Assembly (NCBI RefSeq): GCF_947507565.1
Contig: NC_089175.1
Coordinates: forward strand, 1,070,233-1,134,232
From: Oscarella lobularis
Lineage: Eukaryota > Porifera > Homoscleromorpha > Homosclerophorida > Oscarellidae
Length of the DNA: 64,000 nt
Direction of reading: 5' to 3'
Below are positions 48,287-63,156 of this stretch, piece after piece (positions within the stretch are counted from its first letter, which is position 1; the number at the start of each line of letters is the position of its first letter). Made by a program: the position numbers and the translations under genes. The notes under the pieces were generated by a model, which was not told where the DNA came from, made no database searches, and saw only the letters and a list, made by a program, of their open reading frames with translations.

Positions 48287-48916
48287 CTATTGATGCGCTA
48301 TGGAAAAGTTAGCCAAATGCTCTCGCGTCTTTTCCACCATTCGCCTGTACACGCACAGTCTCGTTTCCGACGACAGACGCCTGAAATAGGCGTCCGTTTC
48401 CAAAGTCGCTTCTTCCAACGTGCTGGCGTAGTCAACGACAGATGCGGAGAGTCGATGAAGACAAAATTTTTCGGCCACGACAAGGAGACCAAGGGACGTG
48501 GGTCGAGTCAAAAGATAGTCTTCGCATCGATGACGAAGAACGTCAATTTGAAGACTCCAACTCAACGATAGCAATCTACTGACATTTTCACCTGTGAACA
48601 GCGGCGTTAGACACCACCAAACAAAAACGCGTTTTGATCTCCTACTATTGACTTTTGAAACGGGCGAATAGATCTCGAAGAGGAATTCGCGAATTGACGA
48701 GGATTTAAATTGGTCCACGTCAATCTGGAGAGGACAGGCGGCGCCGCTCGCTGCGGCGACGGCAATTCTCTTTGCTAGCACTTTGCTCCACATTGACAGA
48801 ATGCACTTGTGCACGTGGAACGCGTCTCCGCTGCAGCTGATCAACGTCACATCGCTGTAGTTCCACGGAGAGGAAAAATCTAACTCGTGCCTATTCATCT
48901 GATAGGAATGATGCAT
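48287..48916 (-). CDS. BTB/POZ domain protein
   Basis: The start MHHSYQMNRHELDF (or the inner MNRHELDF) is followed by a BTB fold: SPWNYSDVTLISCSGDAFHVHKCILSMWSKVLAKRI, IDVDQFKSSSIREFLFEIYSPVSK. A short intron (about 48590-48650) follows, then GENVSRLLSLSWSLQIDVLRHRCEDYLLTRP and a BACK-like helical part LGLLVVAEKFCLHRLSASVVDYASTLEEA. No kelch or MATH domain is present, so it is a short BTB protein of about 190 residues. Such proteins often serve as cullin-3 adaptors. Divergent from HHIPL, 229 bp between starts. Confidence 0.8.
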   Translation of the reverse strand: MHHSYQMNRHELDFSSPWNYSDVTLISCSGDAFHVHKCILSMWSKVLAKRIAVAAASGAACPLQIDVDQFKSSSIREFLFEIYSPVSKVNSRRSKRVFVWWCLTPLFTGENVSRLLSLSWSLQIDVLRHRCEDYLLTRPTSLGLLVVAEKFCLHRLSASVVDYASTLEEATLETDAYFRRLSSETRLCVYRRMVEKTREHLANFSIAHQ

Positions 48917-49145
48917 GTGAATCAACCCTAGCTGAGATTTATATAGTAGCCACCTCGTTGATTGGCGCTTGGAAAATGACGTCTTCTCTAGGCGCTAGGA
49001 CGTAATGAACTAGCACGCGGAACTAAAGAGCCGTGCGACCGGTCGACGACAATCAACGCCTACGATTTGAATGACGACATCGCGATGACGTTGGTACCAT
49101 TGTCTCCGCGACCCCTGTCCTCAGTCTCTACTCGTTTCGCACAGC

Positions 49146-51794
<2,649 letters not shown>

Positions 51795-52396
51795 TAAAGG
51801 AATTTTACCGCTGAAAAAATTCGCGTAGGTTTGCCAAGAATGACCACGCCCTCTGAGGAGTTCGTTTGGTCGTTTTCTGATCGATTCAATTCGAAAGGGT
51901 CTGTCTCCGTCAAGCTTAGAGAAGAGCTTTCGCGTTCGCTTTACTTTGAGAGTTTCGAGCTCAAGTCTCGCCACGACGTCGTTTTTGTTCGGTTCTTCGG
52001 CTTTTCTGCACATCATGTTTTATGGTTTCTTCTCGGATTCGGATGCACTTGAAACAACTCGAGGAGGAATCTGAGGAGTAGACTGATCGAAAACCGGCTC
52101 GAAAACGTCTCGAAAACCATTACGCCGTTAACGTTAACTTAACGCGCGCAGCAACTTTCATGTGGGCGGAGGAGGAGGGGCCCTGTGAGGCCCTGTGAGG
52201 CAAGGCGAGGCGAGGCGAGGCGAGGGGCGACTATGCGATACCAGCAAAACGCACAGATATTCAACGCACAGATATTCCAGGTACGCAGTTACGAGACTAC
52301 TGTATCCTAGAAACAAGACATAATAATTAATTTAAAAACAATTAGCATCGCCATATTTGTAATAATTGACAAGAAGAAAGTGAGCACCCAGAGCGG
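51795..52396. other. Convergent spacer with GGCGA repeat
   Basis: No gene. The spacer holds 3' flanks of HHIPL and ROCO. At 52181-52230 CCCTGTGAGG occurs twice and then (GGCGA)n. Words such as GATACCAGCAAAACGCACAGATATT recur in the second copy near 63024, where the spacer is about 470 bp longer. Confidence 0.55.
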
Positions 52397-55060
52397 TTAT
52401 TTTACATTAACAGGATCACACTTGAAAACTTTTACTATCACGTCACCGTAGCTTTCCTCCTTCAGAGCAAGTATAAGCATCCTTCTTGTGGCTCTTTTGT
52501 GATGCTTTCGTGCCCAGGCGTCGAGCATTGCCTGGGCCCGGTCTCGCTTGCTTTCCTTTTCTCCAAAGCCATCCAATTCATGGTCTTCAAAGGTCGGGTC
52601 TGGTCCAAGAACCTCCCCAACGCTCCTCCAGTTAGCTCTTATTCTTTGGGCCACAGCGCGTCGTTCTTTTTTGGATACAACCCCGCTAAGATCTAACCCT
52701 AGCAACAAATTCAGAATAGCCCTGTTAGAATGACCAAACACTGAGACTTACCGTGAGCCTGATCAACTTCTGATAACATCCTTGTAACAAAAAAGACCGT
52801 CAACATCTTAGGATCAACATGAATGTTTCAAATCTGACCTTGGAGCTGCTCCGAGCCACAATTTCATGCAATCAAGCTCATCCTTATTCAGCTGAATCAG
52901 ACTGCTTCTGTCAGTCCGCAGGGTCCACATCGTCGTTTCCATGGAAAAGCTCTCTTCCTCTTTTTCCATTGGAGCGAAGCTTTTCAACGGAGAAGAACCA
53001 TCTGGGATTTTCTTCACTTGGCAATAGAACTCCGCCTGCAATCCCGCCATGCCTCGTTGCTTTGCGTCATTCACGTTCTTGATAAGCCACTCGCGCAATT
53101 GGCTGCAACGCGAGGAAAGACTGGCCATATGTTCTTCCATCAGTGGCTTCTTTTCATCAACAGAGAAAATTGTAAGACTGACGAAATTTCTGGAGCCTTG
53201 GTAGAGAAATTCTGCATTTACGCCATGCGACAATGGAAAAATCAGTCTATTTCTCTTCAACGGCACGTCAGCGGACGATAGGCGATAATCTCGAATGAGA
53301 CGAGTAGTCAAACGAAAGAAGAGCGCTTCCGGGAAGAACAAAACGTCCTTAGCATAGACAATAAGTGGAAATGAAAATGACGTTTTCTGAATAAACGCTT
53401 GGCTGTATTTTGTTTCCTGCGTGAAATCGTCCTGTAGAAAGCAAGGAGCGTAGTAGCCTTTGTCTTCTGATCCTTCTTTCTTTTCTATGAGAACATCAAA
53501 ATGACAAAGTATGCCTTTTGCGAATGCGTAGTCCCGCTCTTTCACTTCGGCTTGCCTCAGCAAACAATTTACCAATTTACAAGAAAGAAAGCCAGAATAC
53601 ACGGCTACATCCCAATCGTTGTCAACACTGACTGGAAGATCTGATTTTGAATGTGCTGAACCAACAAATGAAGCCAAGAGTTTGAACAGCCAATCAGAAT
53701 CGTGAAAGACGATTTTCTGAAGCCGAGGAACGTCTGGGAAATAGTAAACCGCACCTACATGAGTTAGATGCAGCAGGGCCTCTTCCAATTCTCTGTCATC
53801 GGAAATGTAACATTTCTCTGCGACTTGTTTTACTACCTCGAGCGTTGATACAGAGCGTCCTATGATTTTCGCAAGTTTCCCCATTACGACTTCAAATTTC
53901 AGCCAGCGTGCTGGTTGCTCAGCCTGTTTCGTCCAGTAGTCATCCGTCATTGCGTCAACTCGACTTCTAATTTCCTTGGCAGTGGTATCTTCCTTACGTG
54001 TGCCGGACGTTTTGTTCTCGACGAGAAAAAATTTCAGTCCCGATGAAGGTCGAACGAAATGACATTGACAGGCTTGCCTTTGAAATAAATCTCTGACATA
54101 ATCATTGTTTTCTCTAATGAAATCAACGATGGACGTTTCGCCTTTTGCGCATCGAGCTGCGGCTTCTTCGGCTTCCCAGCGGTGAGTTGCAACGCGAAAA
54201 ATCGCCGGATATTCTACTCCTTCCGCCTCTCCAAGATATGCACCACCCTGCTGCTCTGCTGCAGGATGAGCAATGTGCACGGAAGAAGCCCAATGCTTGA
54301 GGAAATCACCGTTTGTCTCCATTCGGCAAAGCTTCTGTGTAATTGCATGAATACTCTCGCCTTCTAATTTTCGGTAAGTGGACTTTGCTTTATCGGTGAG
54401 AAGCTTTGCACCATTGAAAACAAGCATATAGACGGAAAGAGCGCCGGGAGGCATCAGAGCCACATGAGACGCCAGAAACGGTTCTTGCCCCCCGAGATCG
54501 CAGATCGTCATCAAAGTCACCTTGTTCCCATCACCGAATAAAGCTTCATCGTTTATTATAGCTTGTATTTCGTCAAGGTACTCTTCGGTCAGCTTCTCGC
54601 CGTGGCAAGAGCCTGAAAAGAGGATTTAACGCAGGCTAAAGCGCGCTAGACTCAATGTTACAAACAGTTACAAACCTTCTGTGAATTGAGTAGAACCACC
54701 AGATGACGGCAGACTGTAAAGAAGTCGCGACTCTCTCTCTCTAACACCACAAGCAACCAACTACATTCTAATTAATTATCTTAAGCAATAATACCGTTTA
54801 GTGCCTGCTTCATCCGTACGAGCATTTCCAAAAGTTGTGTTTAGCTTCTCTTTGTACTCTTCACCATCCAATAGCTTCCACTTCCCAGTATCAGTACCGG
54901 CATGGGATTTCATCATGGTGATAGCCTTGCTGAGGTCTAGACCACAGGTGCTGGGCTGTTCTTCAAACTTCTGGCCAAAAAGAAGTCGAACAAGACATGT
55001 TTTTCCAACTCCGTCCTGCCCGATCACATGAAGACGAACTCGAGCCACTTTCACTAAGCC
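52397..55060 (-). CDS. ROCO GTPase with death domain, copy 1
   Basis: The Roc domain starts GLVKVARVRLHVIGQDGVGKTCLVRLLFG (P-loop GQDGVGKT), continues through exons at about 54795-55060, 54674-54713 and 52835-54612, with CDLGGQEPFLASH as the DxxGQE switch-II motif. The C-terminal part of that long exon is a COR-like region (SRVDAMTDDYW, WLKFEVVMGKLAKI, LLHLTHVGAVYYFPD, KIVFHDSDWLFKLLASFVG). A final exon pair should give RMLSEVDQAHG and the death domain at 52397-52741 (VGEVLGPDPTFEDHELDGFG, WARKHHKRATRRMLILAL). Between them copy 1 has 8 extra bases compared with copy 2, putting the death domain out of frame. The 5' side leads into the 78-bp array. Roles by analogy are cell death or immune signalling. 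Confidence 0.82.
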
Positions 55061-55093
55061 CTTCTTCAGATGAGAAGCCCTAATTATAATTTT

Positions 55094-57370
55094 AGGTAGG
55101 CCATCTTTATATGGAATTCGTCTTACCGTCTATTCGTGTGTTCCAACGTGAAACAAGACACAAATTAATTTGAGTAGGCAATCTCTATATAGAATTCGTC
55201 TTACATGCTATTCGTGTGTTCCAACGTGAAACAAGACACAAATTAATTTGAGTAGGCAATCTCTATATAGAATTCGTCTTACCTCCTATTCGTGTGTTCC
55301 AACGTGAAACAAGACACAAATTAATTTGAGTAGGCAATCTCTATATAGAATTCGTCTTACTCGCTATTCGTGTGTTCCAACGTGAAACAAGACACAAATT
55401 AATTTGAGTAGGCAATCTCTATATAGAATTCGTCTTACTCGCTATTCGTGTGTTCCAACGTGAAACAAGACACAAATTAATTTGAGTAGGCAATCTCTAT
55501 ATAGAATTCGTCTTACCTCCTATTCGTGTGTTCCAACGTGAAACAAGACACAAATTAATTTGAGTAGGCAATCTCTATATAGAATTCGTCTTACTCGCTA
55601 TTCGTGTGTTCCAACGTGAAACAAGACACAAATTAATTTGAGTAGGCAATCTCTATATAGAATTCGTCTTACTCGCTATTCGTGTGTTCCAACGTGAAAC
55701 AAGACACAAATTAATTTGAGTAGGCAATCTCTATATAGAATTCGTCTTACCTCCTATTCGTGTGTTCCAACGTGAAACCAGACACAAATTAATTTGAGTA
55801 GGCAATCTCTATATAGAATTCGTCTTACTCGCTATTCGTGTGTTCCAACGTGAAACAAGACACAAATTAATTTGAGTAGGCAATCTCTATATAGAATTCG
55901 TCTTACAAGCTATTCGTGTGTTCCAACGTGAAACAAGACACAAATTAATTTGAGTAGGCAATCTCTATATAGAATTCGTCTTACTCGCTATTCGTGTGTT
56001 CCAACGTGAAACAAGACACAAATTAATTTGAGTAGGCAATCTCTATATAGAATTCGTCTTACAAGCTATCCGTGTGTTCCAACGTGAAACAAGACACAAA
56101 TTAATTTGAGTAGGCAATCTCTATATAGAATTCGTCTTACAAGCTATTCGTGTGTTCCAACGTGAAACAAGACACAAATTAATTTGAGTAGGCAATCTCT
56201 ATATAGAATTCGTCTTACCGTCTATTCGTGTGTTCCAACGTGAAACAAGACACAAATTAATTTGAGTAGGCAATCTCTATATAGAATTCGTCTTACCGTC
56301 TATTCGTGTGTTCCAACGTGAAACAAGACACAAATTAATTTGAGTAGGCAATCTCTATATAGAATTCGTCTTACCGTCTATTCGTGTGTTCCAACGTGAA
56401 ACAAGACACAAATTAATTTGAGTAGGCAATCTCTATATAGAATTCGTCTTACAAGCTATTCGTGTGTTCCAACGTGAAACAAGACACAAATTAATTTGAG
56501 TAGGCAATCTCTATATAGAATTCGTCTTACTCGCTATTCGTGTGTTCCAACGTGAAACAAGACACAAATTAATTTGAGTAGGCAATCTCTATATAGAATT
56601 CGTCTTACTCGCTATTCGTGTGTTCCAACGTGAAACAAGACACAAATTAATTTGAGTAGGCAATCTCTATATAAAATTCGTCTTACAAGCTATTCGTGTG
56701 TTCCAACGTGAAACAAGACACAAATTAATTTGAGTAGGCAATCTCTATATAGAATTCGTCTTACAAGCTATTCGTGTGTTCCAACGTGAAACAAGACACA
56801 AATTAATTTGAGTAGGCAATCTCTATATAGAATTCGTCTTACCGTCTATTCGTGTGTTCCAACGTGAAACCAGACACAAATTAATTTCAGTAGGCAATCT
56901 CTATATAGAATTCGTCTTACCGTCTATTCGTGTGTTCCAACGTGAAACAAGACACAAATTAATTTGAGTAGGCAATCTCTATATAGAATTCGTCTTACTC
57001 GCTATTCGTGTGTTCCAACGTGAAACAAGACACAAATTAATTTGAGTAGGCAATCTCTATATAGAATTCGTCTTACTCGCTATTCGTGTGTTCGAACGTG
57101 AAACAAGACACAAATTAATTTGAGTAGGCAATCTCTATATAGAATTCGTCTTACCGTCTATTCGTGTGTTCCAACGTGAAACAAGACACAAATTAATTTG
57201 AGTAGGCAATCTCTATATAGAATTCGTCTTACCTCCTATTCGTGTGTTCCAACGTGAAACAAGACACAAATTAATTTGAGTAGGCAATCTCTATATAGAA
57301 TTCGTCTTACGCGCTATTCGTGTGTTCCAACGTGAAACAAGACACAAATTAATTTGAGTAGGCGATCTTC
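55094..57370 (-). repeat. Array of 78-bp units shaped as 75-nt introns separated by variable triplets
   Basis: Exact 78-bp periodicity: 29 triplets lie at 55127 + 78k (k = 0 to 28, last 57311-57313). On the minus (ROCO) strand each unit begins GTAAGACGAATTC, ends CACACGAATAG, and is then followed by one triplet. Triplets on that strand: CGA 10, ACG 7, CTT 6, GAG 4, CAT 1, CGC 1. Elsewhere only about six scattered substitutions were noticed in the whole array. The outer units are modified: at the 5' end a unique donor GAG|GTAACG (57394) replaces GTAAG, and at the 3' end the unit runs into a unique acceptor just before the Roc exon (55060). Blocks of three units (GAG, CGA, CGA) recur, showing growth by unequal exchange. 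Function unproven. Confidence 0.95.
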
Positions 57371-57394
57371 ATGTACAGCAAGGGCCAGCGTTAC

Positions 57395-57474
57395 CTCGGT
57401 TTGTCTCTTTATTTAAAAAGTAAGTCACAAATCTTAGCGCGCAACTTTACAATCATGCAGCCTTACCCATCCAT
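57395..57474 (-). other. Candidate 5' exons of ROCO upstream of the array
   Basis: On the minus strand ATGGATGG (57467-57474) precedes GTAAGG, and after a 62-nt intron ACAAACCGAG (57395-57404) precedes GTAACG. Joined they read MDGQTE and end in phase 0, the phase that lets all 29 triplets be read as codons and enter the Roc exon at GLVKVARV. This is a model from splice signals only; other first exons are possible. Confidence 0.35.
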
Positions 57475-58387
57475 TTTTCAAATTAATTAGAGTGCGCAAC
57501 TTTGGCAGGAAAACTGCAAATTTAATTTTTTCTGTAAGTATTTTATCACAGAAACGATTCAGAGTAAGTAATTTTAATGATCAGCGGAAGAATTCCAGTA
57601 ATTTGCTTGCAACTACAGCTAGGCAAGAACCGAGGCCCAAAATCTATCCGGAAGCTTTTATGCAGTCCTCTTTGCATCCATGCCAAATTAAAACTTCAAG
57701 TTGCATCCGCGGAGTGCATTACGTCAACAAAGATGGCGCCATACCCCAACGGATAGACATGCGATACCGGTATTACTACTTTGTAGTACTGTAACGCCTT
57801 TGTTATCGCTTGCCATAAGGGACGAGACGTCAGTAAGATCAGGTGACAGCAAAGTTGATTTGTTCATGTATTGTACAGTATTAAGAAATAGTAACTAAGA
57901 GCCTACCGTATGCGAAATCAGCGCCCTCAGTCTTTGTTCGTGTCGCCGTCCTCCAGCTCAAGAGAATTGAACCCCACGTAAGGACCCCACGTAAGGAAAC
58001 GCAAGCAAACAATATGTAAATATGTAACTACGGACGCATGCTCGACCGTACGCAAGCATACGCAAGCTTACGCAAGCAGCACTTACGCAAGCAGGGTTGC
58101 ACTGAAGTGCGCTAAGAACAGGTCCCTGGTAAAATTGACACATAAAACGCACTGGCCAATTTTTCTGTTGCGACATTTCGCCGAGCTTCTGACTTTACCT
58201 GAGTCTGTATGGCCGGGTGTTTTGTTCTCAGGGCGCTCTTCTCTAGTATCCGTGTTCAAACGCAAATTGGTAATTGTATTAATTAAGAAGGCAAAGAGAT
58301 TCCGGCAGTCATTCGAAAGGCATCTTCAGGGAGAAAAGGGAAAGTCAATATTAGTGGGTTCTCCGATTCTTTATGTACAAAAAACAT
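57475..58387. other. Spacer between ROCO 5' end and OGT 3' end
   Basis: No convincing gene. At about 58035-58095 the word ACGCAAGC recurs five to six times within 60 bp. CCCCACGTAAGGA occurs twice around 57970-57995. Confidence 0.5.
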
Positions 58388-60858
58388 TCACACGATGTGG
58401 TCAGGAGGAAGACCGCTCGCGTGTCGGTGCCACATCTTCAGCAGCAATTCTTCGAGATCGTGCGTGAACGTTTTGACGTTGAATAGCGGTGACGTCACTC
58501 TCGCTTTTCGCACTTTCGCCTTGAGTGCTTCGAGCCTGCACATAGACAAAATCGGGTTACCCGGGCAACAACGCACGCGCATTACAAAACCCCGCGTAAC
58601 TTACTTTTCGCGATCCAAGCCATATTCGCACGCTATGTCCTCGTAGTCGCGCGCCGACTTGGCGATGAGCTGAGGAAAGCCGAGAGCGGTCAGCTGAGAC
58701 GCAGCGACGCGCGACGCCAGAGTCTGCTCCGGCAACGTAACCATAGGAGTGCCCGCCCACAAAACATCCATCGCTACAAAAGAGAGAGAAAAATGTATAT
58801 ACTCATATATTTCTATTTATTTACCTGTTGTGTGCCCATTGCAAAGAGGCGTATCTAAACACATTTCGGCTAATTTTCCGCGACGCACGTGCTCTTCCTT
58901 CGGCGCGACAGCCGAAAAGACGACGCGATTCGCGTCAACGCCTGGCGCAGCGACCGTCGCCAGCACATTTGCCTCGCCGGCGGCGGGAAATCGGAGGAGC
59001 CACAGGACGCTATGGGGCACGCGTTTCAATATATTAATCCACATTTCCATCGTCGCCGGATTGATCTTGTAGAGCTGATTGAAATTGCAATAGACGATCG
59101 CCTCGTCGGGCAGGCCGTAATGCGCGCGCGTCGTCAACGGATGAAAGGGAACGCGATCTTCGCCGCTGAGCATGCGCGCCGTCAAACCTAAATTGACTCC
59201 CGTCGCCGCCGGCGGAACGACGCCGACCGACGACGTCACTTCGATACGGGGGACGCCGTTCGACGACGAGGCGGCGACGGCGGAAGATGTAGAGGCGACC
59301 CAGTGCTTCATTTTCGCTTCCGTGACGTCTTCGCCGGAGTCCTCTTGGAGCAGATGCGGAAACATGTTCGCGTGATCGCCGATGAAGAACGTTCGCGGCA
59401 TGTAGGCGAGTTTTTCGGAGTACTGCTCGCAAAGTTCGATTGGTGACGTCACTCGATCCGTGATGATGTAGTCCATGAAGGGAGCGCCGCTTGTGCCTGG
59501 ATATCCAAGCCACATGACCTGAGAAAAAATCAGAAAATCATAAATTGAATTATAAATCAATTAGATGATACAGCAGTCACATAATAAAACTTATAAAGGG
59601 GCCTGCCTCTCTCTATTGATTCATAGTGCTATCTTATTTTCACAAATGAACTACAGTAATCTTATATAAGGGAGCCCGCCCTACATTGATTTACTACTCC
59701 TCCCTTCTACCTGAAGTGGGCATGGCTTCAGAGCAAATATTTTCATTTCTTGCACCCTTCGTGTATCCGTTCAGATTGATGAGAACGTGGATGCCATGAG
59801 CGTGAACGAGATCTGCAGCCTTGCCTGCATTTGGCTCCTGCAAAAAAGATAATCATTTTATTCAAATACGATTATTATTATTAGTAGTAGTATACCTGAG
59901 AAAGATCAATGAAGTGATTCACTTCCTTCACATTGGACCGAAATTGAGAGCCGTCGCTAGGCGACAATGCGTAGCAGAAAACCTTGCACACAAATTTCAC
60001 TACTACGTGTATAAAATCTGCGTTTTTCTTTTCTTTACCTCCACGCGACATCGATTGTGACTAGACGGCACACTCTGCATCAAATGAGACGTCGGATGAT
60101 TACAGAAGTCTGACGACATGTATCCGATTCTCTGACGGCCTCCGGACGCTTTCAAATCGACGGGATACCTATGCGGATTCTTGTAGAAAATCTTGACCTA
60201 AGAGAAAGACACGTAGAAGGCATTTTTCTATGCCGTTCACTCCGGCAGACCTTGTCCAAGGAGAGCGAGGCGTGGCGCGACGCAATGGCTTTGCGCACGG
60301 CGTGAGAGAGCGGATAGAGCATGCTGTAATGAGGATGCACGGAGGGAAGACGATTCTTGCGCAACTGATGGCTTATAATGGCACCAATTTGCCTCATTCG
60401 ATTATCATAATCACTCCAATCGCAAATAATCTAAAAGAAACAATTCAAAAATTAAAATTAAAATAATTGCATCCCTTATACCTGAAGACAGTGAGCGAGA
60501 TTGCAAAATGCGTCCGGAAAATCGGGTTTCAACTTCAAAGCCATCTTTTGCCTCCGGGATGTTTCCAGAATCCTTCAAATGAACGCATTAGAAGAAGAGA
60601 AATCCCCATCTGAACGTCGTCTTGCCTTGTGCAGAGAAGCGAGATTGCTGTGAGCGTCGGCGAACGCCGGATTGATTTGTATGGCTCTCGTGTAGCACTG
60701 CAAGGCCCCATTCAAGTCCTGCATCTCTTTCAGCAGATTTCCCATGTTGCTGTAGGCGTCCGCAAAACCGGGCGCAATCCTAAAACAAAAATGAAGACAA
60801 ACCCCACGTTTTCATATATTTTTTCAACGTGATAGCAGCGTAGATAGCGGCGTCTCTG
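58388..60858 (-). CDS. OGT: O-GlcNAc transferase (OGT), 5' part missing
   Basis: OGT adds O-GlcNAc to nuclear and cytosolic proteins. The visible part begins inside a TPR (HYRDA...[51 protein letters not shown]), then [36 protein letters not shown], the catalytic N-lobe ([58 protein letters not shown]) and C-lobe ([73 protein letters not shown]). It ends [18 protein letters not shown] at 58388-58390. At 60858 the sequence changes abruptly to an HHIPL intron, so the first nine or more TPRs are absent here: a rearrangement or an assembly join. Confidence 0.92.
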
Positions 60859-60891
60859 TAGTGAGGCCGAGTTGAATTCACTCGCTCTATA

Positions 60892-62081
<1,190 letters not shown>

Positions 62082-63156
62082 TAAAGGAATTTTACGGGTT
62101 AAGAATGACCACGCCCTCTGAGGCGTTCGTTTGATCGTTGTCTGGTCGACTCAATTCGAACGGATCTGTCTTCGTCGAGCTCAAACAACGGCTTCCGCGT
62201 TCGCTCGAAGCGACCTGAGATGCGCATTTTACTCTTGGAGATGTCGAGGCGATATTTCGGGCTCAAGTCTCGCCACGACGTCGTTTTCATTCGATTCTCT
62301 GCACATTGTGTTGTACAGTTTCTCCGCTTGAAACGAACGACTCCAGGAGTCCAGGAAGAATCTGAGGAGTCGAACGAACGAAAACACGAGTTCAACGTTA
62401 GCGCGCGTGACTTTCATGTAGGCGTGCCTCTTAAATTTCGCTGTTTTCGCACTTCTCCTTCTCTAATTTCGCGTCTTGCTGTTAGAACATTAGACAACTA
62501 CGAGATAAAATACAAAATGCTCAAATAGATTTTTGACAACCTCATACGATTTTCCGTTATTTTGCTCAGGTATTCACTAAACTTCAAAAAAAACGAGTGG
62601 GAAGCAGGAAAAGACCTCCCTCAGACAAAAAGCAGAGAAAGTAGTAGCAGAAGAATATTTATTTAAAGAATTTCTTACATGAGTCAGATTTAGAGTTTTA
62701 CATATAGATTTATGACAGGAATGAATTTTAATGAGCTAGGCTTATGCAATATGTGTCAGCTGTTGCTACGAAAACAATGCAGGGACAAAGGCACGAACTG
62801 TGAAGTACACGTAGAATATTTACAGCATGGAAGCTGCTGTACAGTAGCCAAAAAGAAACCAGTGATTTCATCTCACTATTGACTAATGGCAAGGCTTGGA
62901 CGCTTGGTAGGAGATGACTTGTCGATAATGAGGTGACTAAGCAATTCTGTATTTCACAGTCGTCAAGATTCTAGTGATGCAAAATAAAACTAAATTCAAA
63001 CACCGTTTTTCAGCAACAGACGATACCAGCAAAACGCACAGATATTCCAGCTACGAGACTACATATACCTAGAAACAAGACATAATAATTAATTAAAACA
63101 AAAAACGATTACCATAGCCATACTTGTACTACAATTGACGAGGAGAAAGTGAGCAG
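62082..63156. other. Spacer in the second duplicate
   Basis: It corresponds to 51795-52396 but is longer; about 62440-63020 has no clear counterpart in copy 1. No gene is recognised. Confidence 0.5.

Noticed and set aside
55094-57370. CRISPR-like repeat array
   Set aside because: The variable part is 3 nt only, the repeat is 75 nt, the setting is an animal gene, and there are no cas genes.
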